64,000 bases of DNA from Comamonas avium (GTDB lineage Bacteria; Pseudomonadota; Gammaproteobacteria; Burkholderiales; Burkholderiaceae_C), in assembly GCF_014836675.1 (NCBI RefSeq), contig NZ_JACSQK010000004.1:1-64000 (forward strand), given 5' to 3'. The notes under the pieces are model-generated. The model saw only the letters and a list, made by a program, of their open reading frames with translations, was not told where the DNA came from and did not search any database. A program made the translations under genes and the position numbers. Shown here one piece after another: positions 27,259 to 35,741 of this stretch (positions are counted from its first letter, which is position 1; every line of letters begins with the position of its first letter).

Positions 27259-27759
27259 ATGAATGACTGGTGGCAACAGGTAGCGGCAACCGCCGTGGCA
27301 GAGTTCTCCGACATCCCCGACCCCGCGCAAGCAACGCGCATCGTCATGCGCCTGAGTCTTGCAGCCTTGCTCGGTGGCTTGCTGGGCTGGGAGCGCGAGG
27401 CCACCGGCAAAGCTGCCGGCGTGCGCACGCACATGCTGGTGTGCATGGGCTCGGCCATGTTTGTAATGATTGCCCTGCAAACCGGTGCACAGGCCAATGA
27501 GGCCAGCCGCGTCATGCAGGGCGTGATTGCCGGTGTGGGCTTTTTAGGGGCAGGCACCATCCTCAAAGACAGCACGCACGATGGCAGTACCACCCAGGTA
27601 CGCGGGCTCACCACCGCTGCAGGCATCTGGCTGACGGCAGCCATTGGTGTGGCGGCGGGCATGGGTGAAGAAGCCACAGCCTTGCTCAGCGCCTTGCTGG
27701 CCTATGGAATTTTGCGGCTGGCACCACTGATTACCGAACGCAACAAGGGCGACCGTTAA
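27259..27759 (+). CDS. MgtC/SapB family membrane protein
   Basis: A 166-residue inner-membrane protein with four or five hydrophobic segments. The MgtC/SapB signature is plain: LLGGLLGWEREATGKAAGVRTHMLV (short form GWEREATGKAAGVRTHM), then GVIAGVGFLGAGTILKD and VRGLTTAAGIWLTAAIG. In Salmonella, MgtC helps survival at low magnesium and inhibits ATP synthase; roles in environmental bacteria vary. I choose the ATG at 27259 (MNDWWQQVAAT), which has CAGGAG eight bases upstream, over a long in-frame extension that overlaps the divergent DHH gene. Confidence 0.87.
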   Translation: MNDWWQQVAATAVAEFSDIPDPAQATRIVMRLSLAALLGGLLGWEREATGKAAGVRTHMLVCMGSAMFVMIALQTGAQANEASRVMQGVIAGVGFLGAGTILKDSTHDGSTTQVRGLTTAAGIWLTAAIGVAAGMGEEATALLSALLAYGILRLAPLITERNKGDR

Positions 27760-28021
27760 TGCCAGCACCCTACTGCAGCGCAGTCGATAGATGTAAGTTT
27801 GGAATGTTTCGATCTCCCCGGCGCATGCCTTTTTCTACTTTAAAAACAGCAACAAAACATTAACTATCAACCACTTAAGCGACTGCAACTTTTCAAAGCT
27901 CGCAAAAAATAACCCCCTCTTCACATTCCGTGCCAGCAGACAGCCTTTAGGCCACGGCCCATAATGGATTCACTACTGTTTCAGTGGCAGGCTCGTTGTA
28001 CGGTGCCTGCTGCCAAGTCTG

Positions 28022-29212
28022 ATGAATAACGTCAACGACATCACCCCCTATTTGGGACAACTGCTCAAGTTCCGGCATGACATGCACGCCAATCCTGAGC
28101 TGCGCTATGAAGAGCACCGCACCGCCGACAAAGTGGCTGCCTACCTGCAAGCGCTGGGCCTGAGCGTGCACCGCGGGCTGGGTAAAACTGGCGTAGTTGC
28201 CAGCATTTATGGCCAGGGCCGCTCCAAAGACAATCCTGGCCGCGCCATAGGTATCCGTGCCGACATGGATGCGCTGCCCGTCGCCGAAAGCACCGGTGCA
28301 GCCTACGCCAGCTGCGTGCCCGGCAAGATGCACGCCTGCGGCCACGATGGCCACACCACCATGCTGCTCGGGGCCGCCACGCTGATGGCCCAGAACCCTG
28401 CGTTTGACGGCACGGTGCACCTGATTTTTCAACCTGCAGAAGAAGGCGGTGCAGGCGCCAAGGCCATGATGGATGACGGCCTGTTCAAACTGTTCCCATG
28501 CGATGCCGTGTTTGCATTGCACAACTGGCCATCCATGCCCCAAGGCCAGATGGCCGTGCGCGTGGGCCCCATCATGGCATCCACCATGCGTTTTGAAATT
28601 CGCGTCAGAGGCAAGGGCGGCCACGCCGCCATGCCGCACAAAACGCTGGATCCAATCCCCGTGGCCTGCGCCATCGTCAATCAGCTGCAAACTCTGGTTT
28701 CGCGCGGGGTCGATCCACTGGACTGCGCCGTGCTGACCATTGGCAAGATTGAAGCGGGTACGGTGGAAAACATCATCCCCGATGAAGCCGCCATTTACGG
28801 CACAGTGCGCACGCTGAAAAAGTCGACCCAGGAATACATGACCGAGGGTTTGAAGCGCATCTCCAGCCATGTCGCAGCCGCCCACCTGTGTGAGGCCACC
28901 TACATCCACAAACCCGGCTACCCCAACACGACCAACACCGCTGACGAAGCCCGCTTCATGGGCGAAGTGATGGCCGAGATGGTGGGCAAGGACAATGCCT
29001 TCCCCGACATTGACCCCGCCATGACTGCCGAAGACTTTGGCTTCATGCTGGAAGAAGTACCGGGCGCATATGGATGGATTGGCAATGGTCGCAATGGTCA
29101 GCCAGGTGTTGGCTTGCACAACCCCGGCTACGACTTTAACGACGACAATATCGAACTGGGTTCGCGCTTCTGGGACAGACTGGCACGCCGCTGGTTTGAA
29201 CAACCGCGCTGA
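28022..29212 (+). CDS. M20 family amidohydrolase (hippurate hydrolase-like)
   Basis: A 396-residue zinc amidohydrolase of the M20D group that includes hippuricases and IAA-amino acid hydrolases. Metal-binding and catalytic motifs are RADMDALPVAE, HACGHDGHTTMLLGAA, FQPAEEGGAGA and LHNPGYDFND. The dimerisation insert occupies roughly residues 190-305 (GKGGHAAMPHKTLDPI). It probably hydrolyses N-acylated amino acids. The Bug receptor gene follows 60 bp downstream past a terminator. The 262 bp upstream shows no gene, only A+T-rich sequence with a doubtful repeat-like tail near 27870. Confidence 0.9.
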   Translation: MNNVNDITPYLGQLLKFRHDMHANPELRYEEHRTADKVAAYLQALGLSVHRGLGKTGVVASIYGQGRSKDNPGRAIGIRADMDALPVAESTGAAYASCVPGKMHACGHDGHTTMLLGAATLMAQNPAFDGTVHLIFQPAEEGGAGAKAMMDDGLFKLFPCDAVFALHNWPSMPQGQMAVRVGPIMASTMRFEIRVRGKGGHAAMPHKTLDPIPVACAIVNQLQTLVSRGVDPLDCAVLTIGKIEAGTVENIIPDEAAIYGTVRTLKKSTQEYMTEGLKRISSHVAAAHLCEATYIHKPGYPNTTNTADEARFMGEVMAEMVGKDNAFPDIDPAMTAEDFGFMLEEVPGAYGWIGNGRNGQPGVGLHNPGYDFNDDNIELGSRFWDRLARRWFEQPR

Positions 29213-29231
29213 GCCAGCGCCAGACAAAAAC

Positions 29232-29256
29232 AAACCGCGCGCATGCGCGGTTTTTT
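29232..29256 (+). terminator. Terminator between the amidohydrolase and Bug receptor genes
   Basis: The 9 bp stem AAACCGCGC/GCGCGGTTT with loop GCAT and following T run. The Bug gene starts 17 bp later, so readthrough or an internal promoter must supply it. Confidence 0.88.
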
Positions 29257-29272
29257 ATTGGGAACCGACACC

Positions 29273-30268
29273 ATGCAAACCACCCGCCCCTACGCTCTCA
29301 ACCGCCGCAATTTGTTACTGGCCGGTGCGGGCCTTGCCAGCGCCACGCTCCCCAGCATGGGCAGCGCCAGCCCTGCATGGCCCAGCAAGCCTGTTCGCCT
29401 GATCGTGCCCTACCCTGCTGGTGGCGTGAACGATGTGGTGGCACGCATGTTTGGTGATGCCCTGACCCCTGTTTTGGGGCAGCCTGTGGTGGTTGAAAAC
29501 AAGCCCGGCGCAGGCGGCACCCTGGGCATGGCTGAGCTGGCCAAGTCCAATGACCAGCACAGTTTTGCCTTCGCCGCCATCAGCCCGCTGACGCTGAACC
29601 CGTATTTGATGAAGGTGGCCTATGACCCCCTCAATGACATTCAAGCCGTGGCCAGCGTGATGTACGCCCCGGTGTATGTCATGGCGACCACGGCGTTCAA
29701 GGGCAAAAACATGGCCGACGTACTGGCGCAAGCCAAGACCAGCAAGGGTGTGAGCGTGGCCACCTCAGGCTACGGCACCTTGGCACACATCATGGTGGAG
29801 CAGTTGATTCGGGCCACAGGCGGCCATTTTGTGCATGTGCCCTACAAGGGCGGCAGCCAGCTCATCACCGATGCGGCAGGCGCGCAATTTGATTTGCTGC
29901 TTGCCAATCCCTATGCCCCTATCAATGCCTTGATTGAACAAGGCAAATTGCGCGTGCTGGCCACCACAGGGCCGCAGCGCATGGCCAGCTTCAAGCACAT
30001 ACCCACGCTGGGAGAGCTGGGTTTTAACAAAGCCAACCAGACCTCACTGTTTGGCTTTTACGCCCCCAAAAACACCGACATGGCGGTCGTGCAGCGCTTT
30101 AACACCGAGGTCAATCGAATTTTGCTGGGCAAGGACATGCACCAGCGCCTTGGCAAGCTGGACAACATTCCCACTGCCTCAACGCCCGAAGCTTTTGGCA
30201 CCGTCATCCGCAAGGACTACGCCCTCAATGGCATGGTGATTGAGCAAGCGGGCATCAAAGCTCAGTGA
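29273..30268 (+). CDS. Bug/TctC-type periplasmic solute-binding protein with Tat signal
   Basis: A 331-residue tripartite tricarboxylate transporter receptor-like protein. A twin-arginine signal is seen at the N terminus (LNRRNLLLAGAGLA), then the family pattern PVRLIVPYPAGGVNDVVAR, VVENKPGAGGTLGMAEL, VPYKGGSQLITDAAGAQ and TPEAFGTVIRKDY. No TctA or TctB membrane gene lies nearby, so the partner is elsewhere or the protein only senses. I start at 29273 so the Tat motif sits near the N terminus. The stop overlaps the convergent GGDEF-EAL gene by 14 bp. Confidence 0.88.
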   Translation: MQTTRPYALNRRNLLLAGAGLASATLPSMGSASPAWPSKPVRLIVPYPAGGVNDVVARMFGDALTPVLGQPVVVENKPGAGGTLGMAELAKSNDQHSFAFAAISPLTLNPYLMKVAYDPLNDIQAVASVMYAPVYVMATTAFKGKNMADVLAQAKTSKGVSVATSGYGTLAHIMVEQLIRATGGHFVHVPYKGGSQLITDAAGAQFDLLLANPYAPINALIEQGKLRVLATTGPQRMASFKHIPTLGELGFNKANQTSLFGFYAPKNTDMAVVQRFNTEVNRILLGKDMHQRLGKLDNIPTASTPEAFGTVIRKDYALNGMVIEQAGIKAQ

Positions 30269-32540
30269 GCAGCGCGTCGGACAGCTTGTCTGTGTCCTGC
30301 AGCCACTGCTCGGCAGGTATGGGCCTGCTGAACAAATAGCCCTGGCACAAAATGGAGGGCTCCCAGGCTTGCAGTACATGGGTCTGGGCCAGCTCCTCCA
30401 CCCCCTCTGCCACCACGCGCAGACTCTGGCTTTTGGCCACCATTAAACAGGCCTGCACCAGCGCGCCGCTGGCCGCATCGGGCTGCATGTCGCGAATGAA
30501 CGACTGGTCCATCTTGATCTCCTGGATAGGCAGCCGCATCAAGTAAGACAGCGACGAATACCCGGTGCCAAAATCATCAATGGCAAACTGCACGCCCAAG
30601 GCGCGCAATGCCACCATTTTCCGGATGATGGCCTCTATATCCGTCAAAAGCAGACTTTCCGTGAACTCCAGTGTCAAGCGGGTGGCATCCACTCCCGTTC
30701 TCTGAAGCAGCGCCGTGAGCTTGGAGACAAAATCCGGCTCCTGAAACTGCAGCGCGCTCACGTTCGCAGACAGCGTATAGCCGCCCGCCTTCACACGGGG
30801 GTGAGTGAGCAGCAGACACACCTGCTCCAGTACCCAGTCGCCCAGGGGAATGATGAGCCCAGACTCTTCGGCAATAGGAATGAATTCTGCGGGCGAGATC
30901 AGCCCCTCTTGTGGATGTTGCCAGCGCACCAGCGCCTCCATGCCTGCCACCTTCCCGAACATGTCCACCTGGTGCTGCACAAAGAGACGCAAATGCCCAT
31001 GTTCCAAGGCCTCGTGCAAGCCCTTTTCTACCTGCAGATGGCGGTGCGCAGTCTCTGCCAATGCCTCTGAGTAGGCATGGATTTTCCCCGCACCCTGATT
31101 TTTGGCCTGACTCAGCGCCACGCTGCAGCGGCGCATGATGTGCTCGGTCGCATCGACCTTCAACCCCGGCTCTACGAACGGGAACACCGTAAAACCGATC
31201 CCGCAGCTGATGGGTACGCGCTCGACACCCTCGTGATGAATATCCAGAAAGTCCAGCGCCAAAAGCAAGTCTGAGGCCAGCGCATAGGCCTGCAGGCGCG
31301 ACTCCTGCCTGCTGCTGCCGGCGTTCTCGATCACCACCGCAAACTGGTCGGCGGTGGTGCGTGCCACAAAAGCGGTTTCGGGCACCAAGGTGCGCAACCG
31401 CAGCGCAAGGGCTTGCAGCAGTGCATCCGACCACGCCGAGCCACGGGCATCATTGAATTTCTTGAATCGGTCTAAATCGACCACCAGCATGGCATGCCAT
31501 ATGGACGGGGATATGCTGTTGGCCCGCCTGCCAACACGTGACTGCAGCAACAGTTTTTCCAGAAGCCTTGCCAGGGCATAGCGGTTAGGCAATTGCGTCA
31601 GGCCATCAAAATTTTGCAGAAATGCAATGTATTCCTCAGCCTGCAGGCGGTCGGTAACGTCTTGCTTGATCTCTACAAAGCTGCTGAGCTGGCCATCTTC
31701 ATACACAGGAGAAATGCTGACACTTTCGGTGACGGTGCTGCCATCCTTGCGCTGGTTATGCAATGTGCCACGCCACACACCACCGCTGTGCACGGTCTCA
31801 CGCATGCTGCGGTGCTCATCAGCGCTCAGGCCGTTGACAGACACCTCCAGTGAAGGCCTGCCGATGACCTCCTCACTGCTGTACCCATACTGGGTGGCAA
31901 ACGATTTATTGGCGTAGCGCACACGTCCATCCAGCCCCACGATCAGCACACTGTCCGGGCTCTGGTCCACCGCCTGATACAGCAGCGCTACCTGGCGTTT
32001 GTGCTGGCTGAGTTCTTCCAGAGATTTTTGCTGTTTGTGCAATTGCCGCTCATAGCGACGCCGCTCTATATAGATGACCCACAGAAAAAACCCGATGGTG
32101 TAGCTCATCCCCAGAAACTGGAGCCATTTTAATTTTTCATGCAGCACCAGCGCGACGACCAGTCCGATGGCCGCCAGCGACATCCCCAGCGCCGCCCGCG
32201 TTCCCAGAACCCAGCCGCAAAACACGACCATGACCACAAGGTTCAGGAAAAGGGTGGTCTGCTCGGCCTTCGAATTCCATGACAAAGCCGCGACCACCGC
32301 AATCATTGCCCACGCCAGCCACCATGCGGCACTGCGCCACGATCGCAGCCAGCCCAATCCCCACGCAATCCAGGCAATGGGGGCCGTAGCCATTGCGATA
32401 TACCAGTGCAGCTCTCTGGTCTCCAAGCTTGCAGCAACGCCCCAGCCCAAAGCCCAATACAAAATACTGCCGCCAAAAACAGCGTAGCGCGCTTCAGCTT
32501 CTGGTACGCCGCGCGAAGGAGCAAAAAATGAGGAGGGCAT
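30255..32540 (-). CDS. Membrane-bound PAS-GGDEF-EAL protein, probable c-di-GMP phosphodiesterase
   Basis: A 761-residue protein with five or six hydrophobic segments in the first 170 residues (a possible membrane sensor), a coiled stretch (ERRRYERQLHKQQKSLEELSQ), a PAS domain (about 200-310; SPDSVLIVGLDGRVRYANKSF), a GGDEF domain with the signature decayed to TADQF (RTTADQFAVV, about residue 395), and an EAL domain from about 510 on. EAL motifs are intact: [53 protein letters not shown] infer phosphodiesterase activity only. The start at 32540 is preceded by GGAG-like sequence. Confidence 0.9.
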   Translation of the reverse strand: MPSSFFAPSRGVPEAEARYAVFGGSILYWALGWGVAASLETRELHWYIAMATAPIAWIAWGLGWLRSWRSAAWWLAWAMIAVVAALSWNSKAEQTTLFLNLVVMVVFCGWVLGTRAALGMSLAAIGLVVALVLHEKLKWLQFLGMSYTIGFFLWVIYIERRRYERQLHKQQKSLEELSQHKRQVALLYQAVDQSPDSVLIVGLDGRVRYANKSFATQYGYSSEEVIGRPSLEVSVNGLSADEHRSMRETVHSGGVWRGTLHNQRKDGSTVTESVSISPVYEDGQLSSFVEIKQDVTDRLQAEEYIAFLQNFDGLTQLPNRYALARLLEKLLLQSRVGRRANSISPSIWHAMLVVDLDRFKKFNDARGSAWSDALLQALALRLRTLVPETAFVARTTADQFAVVIENAGSSRQESRLQAYALASDLLLALDFLDIHHEGVERVPISCGIGFTVFPFVEPGLKVDATEHIMRRCSVALSQAKNQGAGKIHAYSEALAETAHRHLQVEKGLHEALEHGHLRLFVQHQVDMFGKVAGMEALVRWQHPQEGLISPAEFIPIAEESGLIIPLGDWVLEQVCLLLTHPRVKAGGYTLSANVSALQFQEPDFVSKLTALLQRTGVDATRLTLEFTESLLLTDIEAIIRKMVALRALGVQFAIDDFGTGYSSLSYLMRLPIQEIKMDQSFIRDMQPDAASGALVQACLMVAKSQSLRVVAEGVEELAQTHVLQAWEPSILCQGYLFSRPIPAEQWLQDTDKLSDALLTEL

Positions 32541-32607
32541 GGTGTGTGAAAAAGTCGTGCTAAAGCATTCACCCCGCCCCGCCACCTCTGTGTAGGTGGA
32601 TTGCGCG

Positions 32608-33555
32608 TTATTTGCGCAGCTTGCGGCCTGTTTTACGTGTCAGGGCCAATGCATCTTTTTTGGCCTGGCGCTCGGCATCAGCAATCACGGCCACGGCGGC
32701 CCACTGCTCAAACTCCTGGGGCGTCTCCAGCGTGATACGTCCCAGAATGTGTGTGCGGTAGTCGGTAATCACAATTTCAGCCGCTTTTTGCGTGTTGACG
32801 CGTCCACCGCTCATCACACAGCCGCGCTTGCGCCCGATGACTTCCAGCAGCTCGTCATCGTGCATGGCCTGTATTTTCTCAGCGCCCAGACCCAGCTTGA
32901 AACGGTCTTCCAGGTTTTGGGGATAACGCCTTTGCAAAATAAGCAGCAACTCCAGTGCCACCAGCTCTTCGTCGTAGGCATTGCGCCCCACAGAACCAGA
33001 AGCTGCCAGATTAAAACCACTTTGTTCAATGGAAATGCGGGGCCACAGCATGCCCGGCGTGTCCCAGAGATAAAAGTCGTGATCCAGAACAATGCGCTGC
33101 TCGTCCTTGGTCACGCCCGCCTCATCGGCAGCTTTGGCCTGTTTCTTGCCACTCATGGTGTTGATCAGCGTTGATTTACCCACGTTGGGCACGCCACAGA
33201 TCAGCACTCGCATGGGCTTGGCCATCCCCCCGCGGTTGGGTGCCAGCTGGCGGCATGTGTCCACCAGGCGGCGCGCGGGTGCCACCTCTTCTGCATCCAT
33301 GGCAATGGCCAGGGTATCGGGCTGGGCGTTGTACCAATCCAGCCATGCCTGCGTCTGTACGGGGTCTGCCACATCCTGCTTGTTGAGCAATTTCATACGC
33401 GGTTTGTGGCCCGTCAGCTCCTGCAGCAGCGGGTTAAAGCTGGAACCCGGAATGCGCGCATCCAGCACCTCAATGACCACGTCAATGTCTTTGACGCGCT
33501 CTTCGATGAGCTTGCGCGTGAGATGCATGTGACCGGGAAACCATTGGATTGCCAT
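32608..33555 (-). CDS. ylqF: YlqF/RbgA-type circularly permuted GTPase
   Basis: A 315-residue ribosome-biogenesis GTPase. The order of G motifs is permuted: G4 NKQD (58-61) comes first, then G1 GVPNVGKST (121-129) and G3 DTPG (165-168). The N terminus MAIQWFPGHMHLTRKLIEE is the family hallmark. In Bacillus, RbgA helps late 50S assembly, and the proteobacterial relatives are expected to act likewise. I choose 33555 as start because homologues begin at MAIQWFPGHM; the upstream in-frame ATG at 33609 adds 18 residues. A divergent small membrane protein gene lies 82 bp away. Confidence 0.92.
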   Translation of the reverse strand: MAIQWFPGHMHLTRKLIEERVKDIDVVIEVLDARIPGSSFNPLLQELTGHKPRMKLLNKQDVADPVQTQAWLDWYNAQPDTLAIAMDAEEVAPARRLVDTCRQLAPNRGGMAKPMRVLICGVPNVGKSTLINTMSGKKQAKAADEAGVTKDEQRIVLDHDFYLWDTPGMLWPRISIEQSGFNLAASGSVGRNAYDEELVALELLLILQRRYPQNLEDRFKLGLGAEKIQAMHDDELLEVIGRKRGCVMSGGRVNTQKAAEIVITDYRTHILGRITLETPQEFEQWAAVAVIADAERQAKKDALALTRKTGRKLRK

Positions 33556-33637
33556 GAGTTTGCTTTCTTGTTTTGCAGTAGGTGTGTGGGGCAGCAAGGA
33601 TAATCGCAAGCTGTTATCTCGTCACAACGGTCCGCCC

Positions 33638-33868
33638 ATGTCCTCGCAACACTCCAAACCTTCCCGCTCTCCTTTGAACAATGACATGCTGGTGCGTGGC
33701 GTGATCTTGGTGCTGATTGGCCTTGTCCTGATCATTGCCCCGCACTTCATGTCCAGCAGCTCTGTGCGCGAGCTGTTCGTGCACGCGCAAATACCGGCAT
33801 GGTTTGCCTTGGTGCTGGGTGCTGCATTCATGGGGCAATACGCATTGCGCCGCCACAAGCAAAAATAA
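33638..33868 (+). CDS. Small two-helix membrane protein
   Basis: A 76-residue protein with two hydrophobic stretches (residues about 19-36, VRGVILVLIGLVLIIAPHF, and 51-67, PAWFALVLGAAFMGQYAL) and a basic tail RRHKQK. No family is recognised. It starts at ATG 33638 within a longer open frame. It diverges from ylqF and converges with the chemoreceptor gene. Confidence 0.65.
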   Translation: MSSQHSKPSRSPLNNDMLVRGVILVLIGLVLIIAPHFMSSSSVRELFVHAQIPAWFALVLGAAFMGQYALRRHKQK

Positions 33869-33884
33869 CACCCCTCAAAAACTC

Positions 33885-33905
33885 GAAAAAAAGCGGCTTT
33901 GCCGC
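33885..33905 (-). terminator. Terminator of the second chemoreceptor gene (minus strand)
   Basis: On the minus strand GCGGC-AAA-GCCGC is followed by a run of T, about 17 bp past the stop codon. The stem is short (5-7 bp) but the T run is long. Confidence 0.75.
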
Positions 33906-33922
33906 ATTGATCAGCAGGCGTT

Positions 33923-35557
33923 TCAAGCTATCAATGCTTGCTTGTTCTGTAGCTTAAAAACGGCCACTTGCTCGGCCAAATGCCCCGCCTGTGCATGCAA
34001 GCTGGCTGCCGACTGGCTGCTGGCCTGCACCAGGCGTGCGTTGTCCTGGGTCATACCGTCCAGCGCCACCATGGTCTGATGCAGTTGCGCCATGCCCTGG
34101 CTTTGTTCCTGGGCCTTGTGGGTAATGCTGCCCACCAAGCTGCTGACATCCTGCACATCCTGCACGATGCGGTGCATGCGCTGGCCTGCATCTTGTGCCA
34201 GTCCTGCCCCCGATTCCATTTGCTCCAGTGAGCTGGTAATCAAAGTCTTGATCTGGCGCGCCGCCTCGGCGCTGCGCAGCGCCAAAGCCCGCACCTCGGC
34301 CGCCACCACGGCAAAACCGCGTCCTTGCTCACCAGCGCGCGCAGCTTCTACGGCAGCGTTGAGCGCCAAAATATTGGTCTGAAAGGCAATGCCATCGATC
34401 ACTCCCGTGATGGCGGCAATCTCCGTGCTTTGGGCCCGCAAACTGTCCATGCTGCTCACCACCATCTGCACCACCGCCCCCCCGTCACTGGCTGACTGCA
34501 CCGCCGATGCTGACAACTGATGGGCTTTACCGGCATTGGCCACCGAATCGGCCAGTTGCTGGCTGATTTGCTCAATCCCCGTCACAGCCAGCTGCAACTG
34601 GGCATCGGTGTACTGGGTACGCTGGGCAAGCTCTGAGTTGCCTTGCGCCAGATAGCTGGCGGTTTGCGTGACATGCCCCACACCGCTGCGCACCTGCGCC
34701 ACAACCCCGTTCAACTGCGCGCACATCCGGTCAAAGGCGCGCAGCAAGCTGCCCATTTCGTCTTTACGGCTGTCTGCCGCCTGCTCCGTCAGGTCACCCT
34801 GCGCAATGGCCTGCGCCAGCTCCACCGCCTGCGCCAATGGCTGGGTGATAGAGCGCGTGATGGCGACAGAAATCCATACACCCACCACCAGCAACACGGC
34901 ATACACCAGCAAAGCCCACAACTGGGCCTGCTGACGCACTTGGGCGGCAGTGGCCTGCGCGCCCTGTCGCATTTGCTGCAACTGCTGCAGCCATTCGGTC
35001 TGAGTCAGCAGGTAAGCCTGGGCAGCAGGCTGCATGCCCTCTTTCACCAGGCGTTCCGCCTCCCACGACATACCCAGATCACGGGCGCGAAACGTTTCTT
35101 CGTAACTTTTATCCAAAGCAGCCGCTTGTGCGTGCAGTTGCTCACCCAAAGCACCCGTCAGGTCCATGGACTGGGACAGCACCCGCGCCTGTGTCAGATA
35201 GCTCTTGGCTTTCGCGGCAAAGGCGCTGATCACGTCCTCTTCAGAAGAAAGCACGCTGGCCAGGGCTGTCTCCACCCCTTTTTCAGTGAGCGCCTGCCAC
35301 TGCTGGGCGTGTGCAATGCCTTCATCTTGCACCTGCAAACTGGTGGCAGCGTTGTGCTCGACTTTTTGCAGATAGGCAATCAAAGCCCCTGCCACCAGCA
35401 CGCCACACAGCAGCAACCCGCCAAACACTACGGCAATCTTGGTTGCTACAGGCCAGTTGCGCAGCAAGCCACGCTGGGCCGTAGGTTGCGATAACTCGCC
35501 TGCGTCCATGGCGTCAACCACAGACACAGAAACAAGAGAAGGGGCAGCAAGCGACAT
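33923..35557 (-). CDS. Methyl-accepting chemotaxis protein
   Basis: A 544-residue chemoreceptor with a first membrane segment near residues 38-62, a periplasmic helical domain to about 205, a second membrane segment (about 210-232), HAMP, and the cytoplasmic domain. The signalling tip reads [20 protein letters not shown] near residue 405. It is diverged from the 19 kb chemoreceptor in the sensory part but shares the tip. The C-terminal tail ends [11 protein letters not shown] without a CheR pentapeptide. Starts at 35569 and 35557 are both possible; GGAG abuts the first and is 12 bases from the second. Confidence 0.92.
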   Translation of the reverse strand: MSLAAPSLVSVSVVDAMDAGELSQPTAQRGLLRNWPVATKIAVVFGGLLLCGVLVAGALIAYLQKVEHNAATSLQVQDEGIAHAQQWQALTEKGVETALASVLSSEEDVISAFAAKAKSYLTQARVLSQSMDLTGALGEQLHAQAAALDKSYEETFRARDLGMSWEAERLVKEGMQPAAQAYLLTQTEWLQQLQQMRQGAQATAAQVRQQAQLWALLVYAVLLVVGVWISVAITRSITQPLAQAVELAQAIAQGDLTEQAADSRKDEMGSLLRAFDRMCAQLNGVVAQVRSGVGHVTQTASYLAQGNSELAQRTQYTDAQLQLAVTGIEQISQQLADSVANAGKAHQLSASAVQSASDGGAVVQMVVSSMDSLRAQSTEIAAITGVIDGIAFQTNILALNAAVEAARAGEQGRGFAVVAAEVRALALRSAEAARQIKTLITSSLEQMESGAGLAQDAGQRMHRIVQDVQDVSSLVGSITHKAQEQSQGMAQLHQTMVALDGMTQDNARLVQASSQSAASLHAQAGHLAEQVAVFKLQNKQALIA

Positions 35558-35644
35558 AGTGGCAAACATCTCCAGACAGATTGCTTGCCAATTTAGCGTT
35601 ACAAAATGTCAACACTGTGACATTCCATCAAGGCGAACGCTTTT

Positions 35645-35741
35645 CAAAAAATACAGCACCTATCGCTTACCAAAGCTAGCTTTCAGGTAATTAACTATCT
35701 AAAAACAAGCTGTGGCAAGCGCTTAAAGCTCTTATTTTTTA
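35645..35741. repeat. Dispersed nested-palindrome repeat, copy 5 (diverged)
   Basis: The left arm ACAGCACCTATCGCTTACC and right arm GGCAAGCGCTTAAAGCTCTTA pair imperfectly, with an inner TTTCAGGTAATTAACTATC stretch recalling the common inner dyad. The gshA stop codon (35732-35734 on the minus strand) lies inside the right arm, so the repeat supplies the gene's last bases. Confidence 0.65.

Noticed and set aside
27840-27900. Further copy of the palindromic repeat
   Set aside because: ACTTAAGCGACTGCAACTTTT resembles a right arm, but no matching left arm or inner dyad was found.
27947-29233. 428-residue minus-strand open frame
   Set aside because: It mirrors the M20 amidohydrolase gene in the antisense frame and has no domain of its own.
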